A DNA stretch of 64,000 bases from an uncultured Roseateles sp. (lineage in GTDB: Bacteria > Pseudomonadota > Gammaproteobacteria > Burkholderiales > Burkholderiaceae_C). Positions within the stretch are counted from its first letter, which is position 1. Each line of letters begins with the position of its first letter. Below are positions 32,890 through 40,392 of this stretch, one piece after another. The stretch lies in the NCBI RefSeq assembly GCF_963422335.1, contig NZ_OY729424.1, positions 2,170,001 to 2,234,000 on the forward strand. The letters run 5' to 3'. The translations under genes were made by a program, and so were the position numbers. The notes below the pieces were generated by a model. The model searched no databases, was not told where the DNA came from, and worked only from the letters and a program-made list of their open reading frames with translations.

Positions 32890-32991
32890 GCCTAACGTTT
32901 GACATGAGGGGCAGACGACGGCGGAACTGGCTTTGGCAGCCGGCACAAACCATGCTCGCCGTTGGCTGTCCCCTCGATGGAATGGTTAGCC
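32890..32991 (-). repeat. attC of c20 (family A, 102 bp)
   Basis: R' GCCTAAC, R'' GTTAGCC; loop GGAACTGG replaces GGCACCAG. Confidence 0.9.
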
Positions 32992-33600
32992 CGCACTGTA
33001 TGCCAAGCGTCGAAAAGTAGCACCTTTGAGTGCAGCTCCAGACCACGCAACCTGAAGCGCATCTTGAGAAAAGAGCTCGGCAAGAACCTGTGGGTGGCCC
33101 GGTGCAGGGACGCGGAAGCAAGGTGGAAGCACCCATGTGCCGGGTTTGAGATACACGCTGACAAAGTGAAACGGGATCGGCGGATTTAGCGGGATCGAAT
33201 GCAGCGCTGCAGAGCGAGCGAAATCAATTGCATCGTAGCTTTTAAGGGGAATGTGAACCTTGAACGGGGTATTGCTTAGGACGCGTAGACGGCAGTCGAG
33301 GAATTCCTCCGCTGCGCAGCCTGCCGCCAAAAGCAGCTGGTGGGCACGCTCCGAGAAGACCGGTAACCAGTTGAACAACAGCATGTCACCGACTGGCACT
33401 GCTTGGTCATAGAGTGCCCTCCCGTCTGGTCGTACCAGATCCAGAGTAAGTGGGCATTTAGCAGCATGCTCAGAAAGTGATTGCCTGACTGCGGCCGGCG
33501 ACAGGCCGCCTTTCAATATCTCGCGAAGCAAGATCTCGTCAGCGAGGTATGTCGCTGGTGCGGTGTGATCAACCTCAAAAGACCAAAGTGCTGCGGTCAT
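32986..33600 (-). CDS. c20 cassette protein, unknown
   Basis: 204 residues from MTAALWSFEVDHTAPATYLADEILLREILKGGL. Soluble, mixed alpha/beta, with VSVYLKPGTWVLPPCFRVPAPGHPQ near residue 155. Proline-rich C-terminal third. Not recognised. Starts 12 bp from the attC; stop in the R'' core. Confidence 0.75.
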   Translation of the reverse strand: MTAALWSFEVDHTAPATYLADEILLREILKGGLSPAAVRQSLSEHAAKCPLTLDLVRPDGRALYDQAVPVGDMLLFNWLPVFSERAHQLLLAAGCAAEEFLDCRLRVLSNTPFKVHIPLKSYDAIDFARSAALHSIPLNPPIPFHFVSVYLKPGTWVLPPCFRVPAPGHPQVLAELFSQDALQVAWSGAALKGATFRRLAYSAG

Positions 33601-33611
33601 CGCGTGGCGCG

Positions 33612-33713
33612 GGCTAACGTTTGACATGAGGCGCAGACAACGGCGGCACAAACCTTGGAAAGAAGCCAAAAGGTTGCACGCCGTTGGCTGTCGCCTCGAT
33701 GGAAGGGTTAGCC
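33612..33713 (-). repeat. attC of c19 (family A variant, 102 bp)
   Basis: R' GGCTAAC, R'' GTTAGCC; matches the c35 site. Confidence 0.92.
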
Positions 33714-33714
33714 A

Positions 33715-34119
33715 TCATTTTGGGATCGGGGAGGCTACCAAAGTGGCGTCGAGTTCTTGGGAGAAGCACTGCAGAACCGAATTCAGCACTCGCCCGATGA
33801 CATACGAGCGAAGCTGGAGATCTTCTGTAGCTCGGAGGATCGCCTCGTCGCCCTGCCCGAGCAGAGGCGCTAGGCGAGAATCGGCCGCGACTGAGCGGTT
33901 GGCGCATGAACAGACTTGCCGTGAATCTATACCTCGCGCAGCTGCAAGCGTAGCAATTTCCTTTCGCCCAAGCACTGGTGCGAGGAAAGACGTGCAAGTG
34001 GCGTCCACCAACTGGCCAATCACTTTAGTTTCCTGCGCTTGCACAGGTGCGGCGGAGATGGTGAGCGTAAGCAATGCGGCGCTTGCGATGTTGAATTTCA
34101 GGGATTGCGAGTGATGCAT
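33715..34119 (-). CDS. c19 cassette, secreted protein, identical copy of c35
   Basis: 134 residues, the same protein as at 25138-25542, with signal peptide and four-cysteine mature domain. Flanking sequence stops matching exactly at the attC cores on both sides, as expected for a mobilised cassette and not for a segmental duplication. Confidence 0.8.
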   Translation of the reverse strand: MHHSQSLKFNIASAALLTLTISAAPVQAQETKVIGQLVDATCTSFLAPVLGRKEIATLAAARGIDSRQVCSCANRSVAADSRLAPLLGQGDEAILRATEDLQLRSYVIGRVLNSVLQCFSQELDATLVASPIPK

Positions 34120-34159
34120 TCGTTGTACTTGCTACGCGCGGAACTGCGGCGATTGTGAT

Positions 34160-34261
34160 GGCTAACGTTTGACATGAGGGGCGGACAGCGGCGGCACTAG
34201 CTTCGGCAACCAGCACAAACCATGCTCGCCGTTGGCCGTCCCCTCGATGGAGTGGTTAGAC
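34160..34261 (-). repeat. attC of c18 (family A, 102 bp)
   Basis: R' GGCTAAC, R'' GTTAGAC; GGCGGACAGCGGC arm. Confidence 0.92.
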
Positions 34262-34513
34262 CTCACGTATGCAACCACCAAATTCATCTCGGCTTTGAAG
34301 TGCATCGATAACATAGCGCTGAACCTGCCGAAGTAGATGCAAGTCCACGAGATTCACATCCAGCCCTTCAGCCTGAAACACGGCACGAGCAAATGCATCA
34401 GGCGTGCTGGGCGGACTGCTTCGCAGCTTCTCGCATTCGTTCGGCGGCAAACAGAAACCAAGCTCTATACAGAGCTTTGACAGTAGCTTGTCGATTTCGG
34501 CTGGCTGGTTCAT
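34256..34513 (-). CDS. c18 cassette, downstream gene of a two-gene cassette
   Basis: 85 residues from MNQPAEIDKLLSKLCIELGFCLPPNECEKL. Then SPPSTPDAFARAVFQAEGLDVNLVDLHLLRQVQRYVIDAL, a helical small protein. It starts 10 bp after the first gene of this cassette and its stop is in the R'' core. Not recognised; the pairing suggests that the two proteins act together. Confidence 0.75.
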   Translation of the reverse strand: MNQPAEIDKLLSKLCIELGFCLPPNECEKLRSSPPSTPDAFARAVFQAEGLDVNLVDLHLLRQVQRYVIDALQSRDEFGGCIREV

Positions 34514-34523
34514 GGACGATTGC

Positions 34524-34769
34524 CTAGTCTTGTCGTTCGTCACGGAGCCTAGCGCGCGCTTGGTCCAACTGGTCTTGGTAGTTGCTCGCAAAAGGCGCCG
34601 AAAGTTTCTTCTCCAGTAGGCAGCAAAGGTTCCAGAGAGCGCGCTCCTCCGCTTGGTCCTGAATCGTCAGCGCCTCCGATTCGCTGAAGCGCTGGAGAAA
34701 TTCAAACAGGACTAGGGACTCATCACTGGTGAGTTCAATGGAAGTGCTGGTGGATGTGGACTCGCTCAT
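34524..34769 (-). CDS. c18 cassette, upstream gene of a two-gene cassette
   Basis: 81 residues. A Ser/Thr-rich start (MSESTSTSTSIELTSDESLVLFEFLQRF) is followed by an acidic helical region ending in DQLDQARARLRDERQD. Size and charge resemble many small partner proteins (antitoxin or immunity-like), without a family match. Confidence 0.75.
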   Translation of the reverse strand: MSESTSTSTSIELTSDESLVLFEFLQRFSESEALTIQDQAEERALWNLCCLLEKKLSAPFASNYQDQLDQARARLRDERQD

Positions 34770-34778
34770 GGTACTGAG

Positions 34779-34889
34779 GTCTAACGTTTGAGCTAACCGG
34801 CCCGCGACGGCAGGACGCCGCAGGGCCAGAATGAAATGAGGCCTGGAGGCGGCATGCCGTTGCGGGTCCGGTTGAGCGAGGGGTTAGGC
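34779..34889 (-). repeat. attC of c17 (family D, 111 bp)
   Basis: Cores GTCTAAC and GTTAGGC. Confidence 0.92.
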
Positions 34890-34890
34890 G

Positions 34891-35262
34891 TCACAGTGCG
34901 ATCCTACGCCAGATGGCCGGGCCGATTAAGAATGAAACTGCTGCAACGAGCATGTTTGCATAGATGGCGTACCCAATGAACGGAGATGTTTCAGGAATGC
35001 CAAGTGCTCTAGCCACAAGCACCGGAACTCCCATAGCCCCGAAGAATATGCATAGCCAAACGAGCATGGCAACGATGAAACCGATGCGACCAATAACCGA
35101 GAAACTGCTGGGGGAGCATGTTCCGAGGAGAACCCAGCGGTTGTTACTTCTGATCTGTGCGCCGCCAAGCTTGTAGCGATAGGCTGCGAGGCCGACCGCG
35201 CAAGGAAACCATGCAATGACGCCAGCTAGAAGGCCAGAAACGACAACAAGAACTGCACGCAT
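34891..35262 (-). CDS. c17 cassette, membrane protein
   Basis: 123 residues from MRAVLVVVSGLLAGVIAWF. Three further hydrophobic segments (GRIGFIVAMLVWLCIFFGAMGVPVLVARAL, FIGYAIYANMLVAAVSFLIGPAIW). The stop is just before the attC R'' core. Family unknown. Confidence 0.78.
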   Translation of the reverse strand: MRAVLVVVSGLLAGVIAWFPCAVGLAAYRYKLGGAQIRSNNRWVLLGTCSPSSFSVIGRIGFIVAMLVWLCIFFGAMGVPVLVARALGIPETSPFIGYAIYANMLVAAVSFLIGPAIWRRIAL

Positions 35263-35274
35263 CTGATTTATGAA

Positions 35275-35377
35275 GCCTAACGTGGGAGGTAAGGGGCGCA
35301 CGACGGCGGCACCAGCCCCGAAGGATAGCGACAAGCCTTGCTCGCCGTTGTGCGTCCCCTTGACCGCCTTGTTATGG
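35275..35377 (-). repeat. attC of c16 (family C, 103 bp)
   Basis: R' GCCTAAC; R'' side GTTATGG, a variant. Confidence 0.88.
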
Positions 35378-35621
35378 CGAGCCAGAAACGAAGGCACAGA
35401 GCTTGAGCGCCACCGGTGCGGCCCAGGGCGTGACCCGGCATGCGAGCAAAGAAGGCGACTGGCAAGCTGGCGAACGCCTTGGTTGCCAGCTCGCCTAGGG
35501 AACCCAGAAAGTCCGCGCACGCAAAGAATGCTGAGCAGAACAGGCGCGGCTCCAATGCTTGAACGTCGCTGACCAAGCGGCACTCCGCGCAGGCGACCAA
35601 GTTGGAGGAACTGACTCTCAT
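35277..35621 (-). CDS. c16 cassette ORF, reads through attC
   Basis: 114 residues from ATG 35621. The first 80 are cassette-encoded (LFCSAFFACADFLGSLGELATKAFASLPVAFFARMPGHALG, moderately hydrophobic), the rest attC-encoded, ending in the R' core. The architecture is like family P, but the sequence is not clearly related. No other ORF fits the cassette. Confidence 0.45.
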   Translation of the reverse strand: MRVSSSNLVACAECRLVSDVQALEPRLFCSAFFACADFLGSLGELATKAFASLPVAFFARMPGHALGRTGGAQALCLRFWLAITRRSRGRTTASKACRYPSGLVPPSCAPYLPR

Positions 35622-35637
35622 GGGCTATTTGCCAGCG

Positions 35638-35739
35638 CTATAACGTTGGAGGTAAGGGGCGCACGACGGCGGCACGGAACCAGCAAAGGAAGGCAAGCCA
35701 GGCCGGCCGTTGTGCGTCCCCTTGACCGACTGGTTAGAC
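35638..35739 (-). repeat. attC of c15 (family C, 102 bp)
   Basis: R' side CTATAAC (variant), R'' GTTAGAC. Confidence 0.88.
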
Positions 35740-35824
35740 ATCTACGGACCTTGCGTGCTTGGTGACGCATTTCTAGTTGACTAGAAGCGGCAAGTTGAGC
35801 CTTCTGCTAGTGTCGAATTAGCTG

Positions 35825-36250
35825 CTAGGCAGCATGCGCGCGCTCTTCGATATTTGGCTCGGCGTTAGCAAGTACATGAACATCGAAGTCCTCCGTGTGC
35901 ACAAGGTAGTGGGCCAGCGTGCGACCCGCCTCCGAAGACCGCAACACCCAAGTCTCCACCCCCCAACGCTGTTCTTCGAGATACTTACTTCGCTTGAATC
36001 GCTCGACTAGGAAAGCTTCGACGGTATCCGTTTCGTCGTCACCGGGCGGCCAGCTGCACTGTTCGGGCACAACTCGAAAGCCCCCGACGCCATGAAACGA
36101 GACTCGCAGTTGTCGCCCAAGCAAATTTAGGGGTGAACCTATTGCCCCCACGTCGCGCAGTGAATGATCTGGAAACAGCTCGGTTACGGCGATCCGCAAC
36201 GTTGTATCAACAAAGGATACGTCGTCGAGTTGGAAGAAACGTCTGCTCAT
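35825..36250 (-). CDS. c15 cassette protein, unknown
   Basis: 141 soluble residues: RFFQLDDVSFVDTTLRIAVTELFPDHSLRDVGAIG, then a beta-rich part (LRVSFHGVGGFRVVPEQ) and an acidic C-terminal half (DDETDTVEAFLVERFKRSKYLEE). Not recognised. The 85 bp between its stop and the attC hold no gene. Confidence 0.75.
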   Translation of the reverse strand: MSRRFFQLDDVSFVDTTLRIAVTELFPDHSLRDVGAIGSPLNLLGRQLRVSFHGVGGFRVVPEQCSWPPGDDETDTVEAFLVERFKRSKYLEEQRWGVETWVLRSSEAGRTLAHYLVHTEDFDVHVLANAEPNIEERAHAA

Positions 36251-36253
36251 GAT

Positions 36254-36355
36254 GTCTAACGTTGGAGGTAAGGGGCGCACGACTGCGGCACGGAACTAGC
36301 AAAGGCAGACAAACAGGGCCCGCCGTTGTGCGTCCCCTTGACCGCAGGGTTAGCC
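36254..36355 (-). repeat. attC of c14 (family C, 102 bp)
   Basis: Cores GTCTAAC and GTTAGCC; GACTGCGGC in the arm instead of GACGGCGGC. Confidence 0.92.
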
Positions 36356-36627
36356 AGAAGCAGAGCAAGTTGCACAAACACATTGTGGAGCAACGCGGCG
36401 ACGCTGCCGGCATGGGCGAAGCCGATGCCCCAAAGGAAGGCCAGACTCGGCGCTGCCGCAGGCAGGGCCAGCGAACTGGCACTTGAAACTTTGAAGCCGC
36501 AAGGCACAGAACGATGCGAGCCACTGTGCGCGAATAGCTGAACGCTGCAGGCCGAGCACATGGCCTGACCGCTGCATGCCAAGATGGCGAGCGCTACGAA
36601 TGGCTTGAGCGGACGATGACTTGCCAT
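36256..36627 (-). CDS. c14 cassette, family P protein reading through attC
   Basis: 123 residues from MASHRPLKPFVALAILACSGQAMCSACSVQLF. Nearly identical to c11 in the N-terminal half. It has extra cysteines (QAMCSACSV, SVPCGFK) relative to c22 and c9. The final third is attC-encoded. Confidence 0.6.
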   Translation of the reverse strand: MASHRPLKPFVALAILACSGQAMCSACSVQLFAHSGSHRSVPCGFKVSSASSLALPAAAPSLAFLWGIGFAHAGSVAALLHNVFVQLALLLANPAVKGTHNGGPCLSAFASSVPQSCAPYLQR

Positions 36628-36642
36628 GAATCCGATGCTGCT

Positions 36643-36744
36643 GGCTAACGTTTGACATGAGGAGCAAACAGCGGCGGCACCAGCCTAGGCAAAGTGCCCA
36701 AGCCAGGACCGCCGTTGTTTGTCCCCTCGATGGAATGGTTAGGC
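36643..36744 (-). repeat. attC of c13 (family A, 102 bp)
   Basis: R' GGCTAAC, R'' GTTAGGC; GAGGAGC replaces GAGGGGC. Confidence 0.92.
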
Positions 36745-36751
36745 CGCTCTC

Positions 36752-37063
36752 TCACTTACGTAGTCCAGTCTGCTTCTCCCACCGCTGAAGAACCGCCTCG
36801 AACCGAGCGTTTTGGGCTTCCTGAGCTGCGAGCGACGCGGTAGTCCGCCGCTGCTGCTCCGCGGCTTCAGCGAGTTGCTCACCGACTTGGCGAGTCTGTT
36901 TGTCGTACTCCTCGATCCGTTCCTTGGCCTGCGTGGCTTCCTGAGCATTGGCGGACTGCGTAGCGTTTATGGGCCTATAACCAAGGAGCCAGACAGCGAC
37001 GAAGATGACAGAGAAAGTGACGCACTTCAGCAAGAAGACGCCAATCGAAGCAGTTTTGGACAT
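36752..37063 (-). CDS. c13 cassette, membrane-anchored coiled-coil protein
   Basis: 103 residues: a single N-terminal membrane helix (FLLKCVTFSVIFVAVWLLGY) and then about 65 residues of Gln-, Glu- and Ala-rich coiled coil (ATQAKERIEEYDKQTRQVGEQLAEAAEQ). Likely a periplasmic or cytoplasmic coiled coil tethered to the inner membrane. No named family. Confidence 0.78.
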   Translation of the reverse strand: MSKTASIGVFLLKCVTFSVIFVAVWLLGYRPINATQSANAQEATQAKERIEEYDKQTRQVGEQLAEAAEQQRRTTASLAAQEAQNARFEAVLQRWEKQTGLRK

Positions 37064-37079
37064 AGAGGGTATGGGAGCG

Positions 37080-37190
37080 GTCTAACGTTTGAGCTAACCG
37101 GCCCGCAGCGGCAGGACACCGCAGGGCCAGAATGAAATGAGGCCCGGAGGTGGCATGCCGTAGCGGGTCCGGTTGAGCGATGGGTTAGGC
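37080..37190 (-). repeat. attC of c12 (family D, 111 bp)
   Basis: Cores GTCTAAC and GTTAGGC. Confidence 0.92.
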
Positions 37191-37214
37191 GTCACTTTGG
37201 CCGACACTTTGGAT

Positions 37215-37592
37215 TCACCCGTTTTTGCGCGTGAGAGGCAAGTGCAGCGGAACGACCAGTGTGACGTCCGCGGGTTTGCCATCGATCAGTTTGGGTGCGA
37301 ACTTCATTTTTCGCATAGCGTACAAAGACGCCTCATCGTGGTCGGGGCTGCCGCAACTCTCTATGAGCACGGCCCGCCTAACAGTCCCGTCTTCTGCTAC
37401 GTGAACCCTCATAACCACGGGGGCAGTCACATCCCTGTTTGATCCTGCAACGACTGTGGAGATTTTCATTCGCTTCATCATTCGCATCTGCTCAATTGTG
37501 ACCACCGGTTCGGGCCACGGCTCAGATGCAATCACCGGCAACGCGAAAACGGTCAGTAGAAGTGCTAGGAGTTTGATGAAGGCCTTGGGCAT
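37215..37592 (-). CDS. c12 cassette, TonB C-terminal-domain protein
   Basis: 125 residues. A signal peptide (FIKLLALLLTVFALPVIASE) is followed by a short linker and a TonB-CTD-like domain: VVMRVHVAEDGTVRRAVLIESCGSPDHDEASLYAMRKMKFAPKLIDGKPADVTLVVPLHL. The strand-helix-strand order and the FAP..DGKP motif fit. Without a proline-rich membrane-spanning N-terminus it cannot be a standard energy transducer; it is a free periplasmic version. Confidence 0.83.
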   Translation of the reverse strand: MPKAFIKLLALLLTVFALPVIASEPWPEPVVTIEQMRMMKRMKISTVVAGSNRDVTAPVVMRVHVAEDGTVRRAVLIESCGSPDHDEASLYAMRKMKFAPKLIDGKPADVTLVVPLHLPLTRKNG

Positions 37593-37642
37593 GGCGTAAT
37601 TTCCAATCTGTTGGAGCAAGCAGAAGAGCCTGACTGTGTGAC

Positions 37643-37744
37643 GCCTAACGTTGAAGGTAAGGGGCGCACGACGGCGGCACGGACCCAGCAAAGGAAGACA
37701 AACCAGGCCCGCCGTTGTGCGTCCCCTTGACCGACCGGTTAGCC
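37643..37744 (-). repeat. attC of c11 (family C, 102 bp)
   Basis: R' GCCTAAC, R'' GTTAGCC; GTTGAAGG replaces GTTGGAGG. Confidence 0.92.
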
Positions 37745-38016
37745 AGAAACAGAGCAAGCTGCACCGACACATTGTGAAGCAGCGCGACGACGCGGCCGGC
37801 ATGGGCGAAGCCGATGCCCCAAAGGAAGGCCAGACTCGGCGCTGCCGCAGGCAGGGCCAGCGAACTGGCACTTGAAACTTTGAAGCCGCAAGGCACAGAA
37901 CGATGCGAGCCACTGTACGCGAATAGCTGAACGCTGCAGGCCGAGCACATGGCCTGACCGCTGCATGCCAAGATGGCGAGCGCTACGAATGGCTTGAGCG
38001 GACGATGACTTGCCAT
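37645..38016 (-). CDS. c11 cassette, family P protein reading through attC
   Basis: 123 residues differing from c14 at only a few positions (for example FAHAGRVVALLHNVSVQLALFLAN). A recent duplicate of c14, two cassettes away. The attC-encoded tail ends in the R' core. Confidence 0.6.
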   Translation of the reverse strand: MASHRPLKPFVALAILACSGQAMCSACSVQLFAYSGSHRSVPCGFKVSSASSLALPAAAPSLAFLWGIGFAHAGRVVALLHNVSVQLALFLANRSVKGTHNGGPGLSSFAGSVPPSCAPYLQR

Positions 38017-38031
38017 GAATCCGATGCTACT

Positions 38032-38133
38032 GGCTAACGTTTGAAATGAGGGGCAAACGACGGCGGCACAAGCTTGGGCAGAAAGCCCAAACCTGAACCG
38101 CCGTTGTTTGTCCCCTCTATGGAATGGTTAGGC
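38032..38133 (-). repeat. attC of c10 (family A, 102 bp)
   Basis: R' GGCTAAC, R'' GTTAGGC. Confidence 0.92.
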
Positions 38134-38152
38134 GCGTGAGATTGAAGCATGA

Positions 38153-38563
38153 CTATGCCTGCCTTGGAAGAGCAATGACCGCTGGGAGCGACGCTAGCTC
38201 TCGCGCCAACGAGAATGCCGCGTAGGAACCAAGCGCTGTCTGAAGCGTGCCGTACTCTCCGCCACGAACGAGCAGGGTAAGGAGAGCGATGCTGGCGAGC
38301 CAGAGTAGCCCCACGGATAGCCTGCCGGACAAAGAGCTGACCAAGGCTGCCCTAACTTGGCGGGCAGTACCTGCTGCTAGGAACTGCGTGGCGTACTGGC
38401 GAATGGCGCGGCCTTGAAGTGCGCCTGCGACCAAGCCCGCGAGAAAAAATGCGCCTGCCACGGCAACGGAAAGGCGAGGCTCGACCAGTGCACAAGCCGC
38501 AAGTACGCCGCACCAGAGCAAGATGAGCAAACCATTGCCGCGAGATGTGACGGTGAAATGCAT
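38153..38563 (-). CDS. c10 cassette, membrane protein
   Basis: 136 residues with three or four hydrophobic helices (GLLILLWCGVLAACALV, LSVAVAGAFFLAGLVAGAL, LSVGLLWLASIALLTLLV). A helix-rich C-terminus (AAFSLARELASLPAVIALP) follows. Not recognised. Start 4 bp from the attC core. Confidence 0.75.
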   Translation of the reverse strand: MHFTVTSRGNGLLILLWCGVLAACALVEPRLSVAVAGAFFLAGLVAGALQGRAIRQYATQFLAAGTARQVRAALVSSLSGRLSVGLLWLASIALLTLLVRGGEYGTLQTALGSYAAFSLARELASLPAVIALPRQA

Positions 38564-38566
38564 AGC

Positions 38567-38668
38567 GCCTAACGTTGGAGGTAAGGGGCGCACGACGGCG
38601 GCACGGAGCAAGCAAAGGCAGACAAACCAGGCCCGCCGTTGTGTGTCCCCTTGACCGACCGGTTAGCC
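38567..38668 (-). repeat. attC of c9 (family C, 102 bp)
   Basis: R' GCCTAAC, R'' GTTAGCC. Confidence 0.92.
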
Positions 38669-38940
38669 AGAAGCAGAGCAAGCTGCACCAACACATTGTG
38701 AAGCAGCGCGGCGACGCGGCCGGCATGGGCGAAGCCGATGCCCCAAAGGAAGGCCGAACCCGGCGCTGCCGCAGGCAGGGCCAGCGAACCGGCACCTAAA
38801 GAAGTGACATCGTCAGGCACGAAGCGGCGCAGACCGGCGAACGCGAACAGGCGAGTACAACCGACGGAGCATGCGACTTGACCGTGACGCGCCACGAAGG
38901 CGAGCGCCACGAATGGCTTAAGCGGATGGTGAGCTGCCAT
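38569..38940 (-). CDS. c9 cassette, family P protein reading through attC
   Basis: 123 residues from MAAHHPLKPFVALAFVARHGQVACSVGCTRLF; closest to c22. The hydrophobic core FLWGIGFAHAGRVAALLHNVLVQLALLLAN is retained. Last third attC-encoded; stop in the R' core. Confidence 0.6.
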   Translation of the reverse strand: MAAHHPLKPFVALAFVARHGQVACSVGCTRLFAFAGLRRFVPDDVTSLGAGSLALPAAAPGSAFLWGIGFAHAGRVAALLHNVLVQLALLLANRSVKGTHNGGPGLSAFACSVPPSCAPYLQR

Positions 38941-38955
38941 GAACTCGATGCTGCT

Positions 38956-39013
38956 GGCTAACGTCTGAGCTCAGCCGCAGCCGAAGGCTGTCGGATGGAG
39001 CGATTGGTTATGC
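38956..39013 (-). repeat. attC of c8 (family F, 58 bp)
   Basis: R' GGCTAAC, R'' side GTTATGC; matches the c45 site. Confidence 0.8.
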
Positions 39014-39305
39014 GTAGCCCCAACGACGAAGGCATGGGCGGCTGAGGGCCCCAAGCGGCCCCCGAAGAAGACGCCAGCCAGGCGTGCCCCGAGGGCGGCG
39101 GCGTGGACCGAAAACGAGGCCAGGGTTGCATGGCGATGACTTTACCCGTGTAGACCTTGCCAAGGCGCATCGCAAACCCTGAAGACTGAGCAAGCGACGC
39201 GCGCGGCGGAGGCGCTGGCTTGCCTGTTGGTTCGACGCGCGCGGCTGCGACTCCCGAGTAGCCGCAAGCGGAACAAGCCTCAGCCTGGCTGGTAAGCCGA
39301 CGCAT
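38958..39305 (-). CDS. c8 cassette ORF, family Q (paralogue of c45)
   Basis: 115 residues from MRRLTSQAEACSACGYSG. AQSSGFAM, VYTGKVIAMQPWPRFRSTPPPSG and the attC-encoded tail match c45. Composition is unlike a normal globular protein, so coding is doubtful. Confidence 0.35.
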   Translation of the reverse strand: MRRLTSQAEACSACGYSGVAAARVEPTGKPAPPPRASLAQSSGFAMRLGKVYTGKVIAMQPWPRFRSTPPPSGHAWLASSSGAAWGPQPPMPSSLGLRITNRSIRQPSAAAELRR

Positions 39306-39411
39306 AACGTTCGAGCTAACCGGCACGCAGCGGCAGGACGCCGCTGGGCCAGAATGAAATGAGGCCCTGCGGAGGCATGCCGTTGCGTGTCCGGTTGAGC
39401 GACTGGTTCGG
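39302..39411 (-). repeat. attC of c7 (family D, 110 bp)
   Basis: R' GCATAAC; R'' side GTTCGGC, one substitution. Confidence 0.88.
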
Positions 39412-39413
39412 CG

Positions 39414-39830
39414 TCATGGCCCGCCCCCAGCGAGCAGACTTGCAGTTGGCCGAGCGCCGTTGCGAAGCTGAAGCCTAGCAAAGTGAACAGCTGACGCTGC
39501 CGCCAGCAAGGCCACGAGAGCCAACGGAGGCAAGAACACGAGCAGCACGAGCCCGGCCGACGCACCGCACAAGGCTCCGGCAAAGAAAGCGCGACCGAAC
39601 CTGTATGGCCGGCTGTTCATGGTGCAAATAGCAAGGTGCCAGTACTGAGCGAGTGCAACTACGCAACAGCCGAGCATGGCTGCATTTGCTGCCGCGAAGG
39701 CTGGCGAGTCCTGATACTGGCCAATTGCAACGATAGCTGCCCACGGCAAATAGACCACAGCCAGGAACGTCGCGGGGATGCCGCAGACGAGCGCTTCAAG
39801 CAACAGCAGGCCGGAGAGCGAGCTTTTCAT
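39414..39830 (-). CDS. c7 cassette, membrane protein
   Basis: 138 residues with four hydrophobic segments (SGLLLLEALVCGIPATFLAVVYLPWAAIVAI, AANAAMLGCCVVALAQYW, RAFFAGALCGASAGLVLLVFLPPLALVALLAAAS). Charged C-terminal tail. Not recognised. Start 4 bp from the attC core. Confidence 0.77.
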   Translation of the reverse strand: MKSSLSGLLLLEALVCGIPATFLAVVYLPWAAIVAIGQYQDSPAFAAANAAMLGCCVVALAQYWHLAICTMNSRPYRFGRAFFAGALCGASAGLVLLVFLPPLALVALLAAASAVHFARLQLRNGARPTASLLAGGGP

Positions 39831-39833
39831 GAC

Positions 39834-39935
39834 GTCGAACGTTTGACATGAGGGGCGGACGACGGCGGCACCAGCTTTGGCAAGTGGCACAAACCATGCT
39901 CGCCGTTGGACGTCCCCTCGATGGAATGGTTAGCC
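39834..39935 (-). repeat. attC of c6 (family A, 102 bp)
   Basis: R' side GTCGAAC (variant), R'' GTTAGCC. Confidence 0.88.
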
Positions 39936-40385
39936 GGCAAGGGGCACCGACGACCCAACGAGGGAGTTAATACGTTCCGCAATGTCTTCTGGCGAAGCGT
40001 CTACGCAGAACAATCCAATGACCTTCCGGTCATAGTAACGCTGGCCTCCGGCAGCCCGTGACTCCATTTCCAGCAGCACGCTAACGTTACCAGGCCATGC
40101 ATTTGAGCTGCTGCCACCGGACACTGCGTATTTGATACTGGACAAAGGCACCTTAGTTGCCAAGCCAGGACCAAAAGATATCTCAGAGCTGCCGAACTCC
40201 ATTACTGGGCGATCGAATGGGCTCAGCTTCAGGAGAACTGCGATGACCACCAGCGCCCACGAAGCAGCAAGAATCAATAGAACGCTGCTTTTCAGGCCAA
40301 TCCAGAACAGCGCGGCTGCAATGACGAACATCGGCGCCAAGCTTGCGACCAGCTTCGGCTTCGAGTAGTAAACAAATCTGTCCAT
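39930..40385 (-). CDS. c6 cassette, membrane protein with PH-like soluble domain
   Basis: 151 residues. Two N-terminal membrane helices (LVASLAPMFVIAAALFWIGL and LLILAASWALVVIAVLL), then a beta-rich soluble part (FGSSEISFGPGLATKVPLSSIKYAVSG, YYDRKVIGLFCVDASPEDIAERINSL). The order is like small bacterial PH-type membrane proteins. Stop in the R'' core. Confidence 0.78.
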   Translation of the reverse strand: MDRFVYYSKPKLVASLAPMFVIAAALFWIGLKSSVLLILAASWALVVIAVLLKLSPFDRPVMEFGSSEISFGPGLATKVPLSSIKYAVSGGSSSNAWPGNVSVLLEMESRAAGGQRYYDRKVIGLFCVDASPEDIAERINSLVGSSVPLAG

Positions 40386-40392
40386 TCTTGAC

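Noticed and set aside
40076..40092. GCTAACGTTAC inside the c6 gene, which looks like two attC cores back to back.
   Set aside because: No partner core or inverted repeat lies within 120 bp, and it falls within the open c6 reading frame. Chance match.
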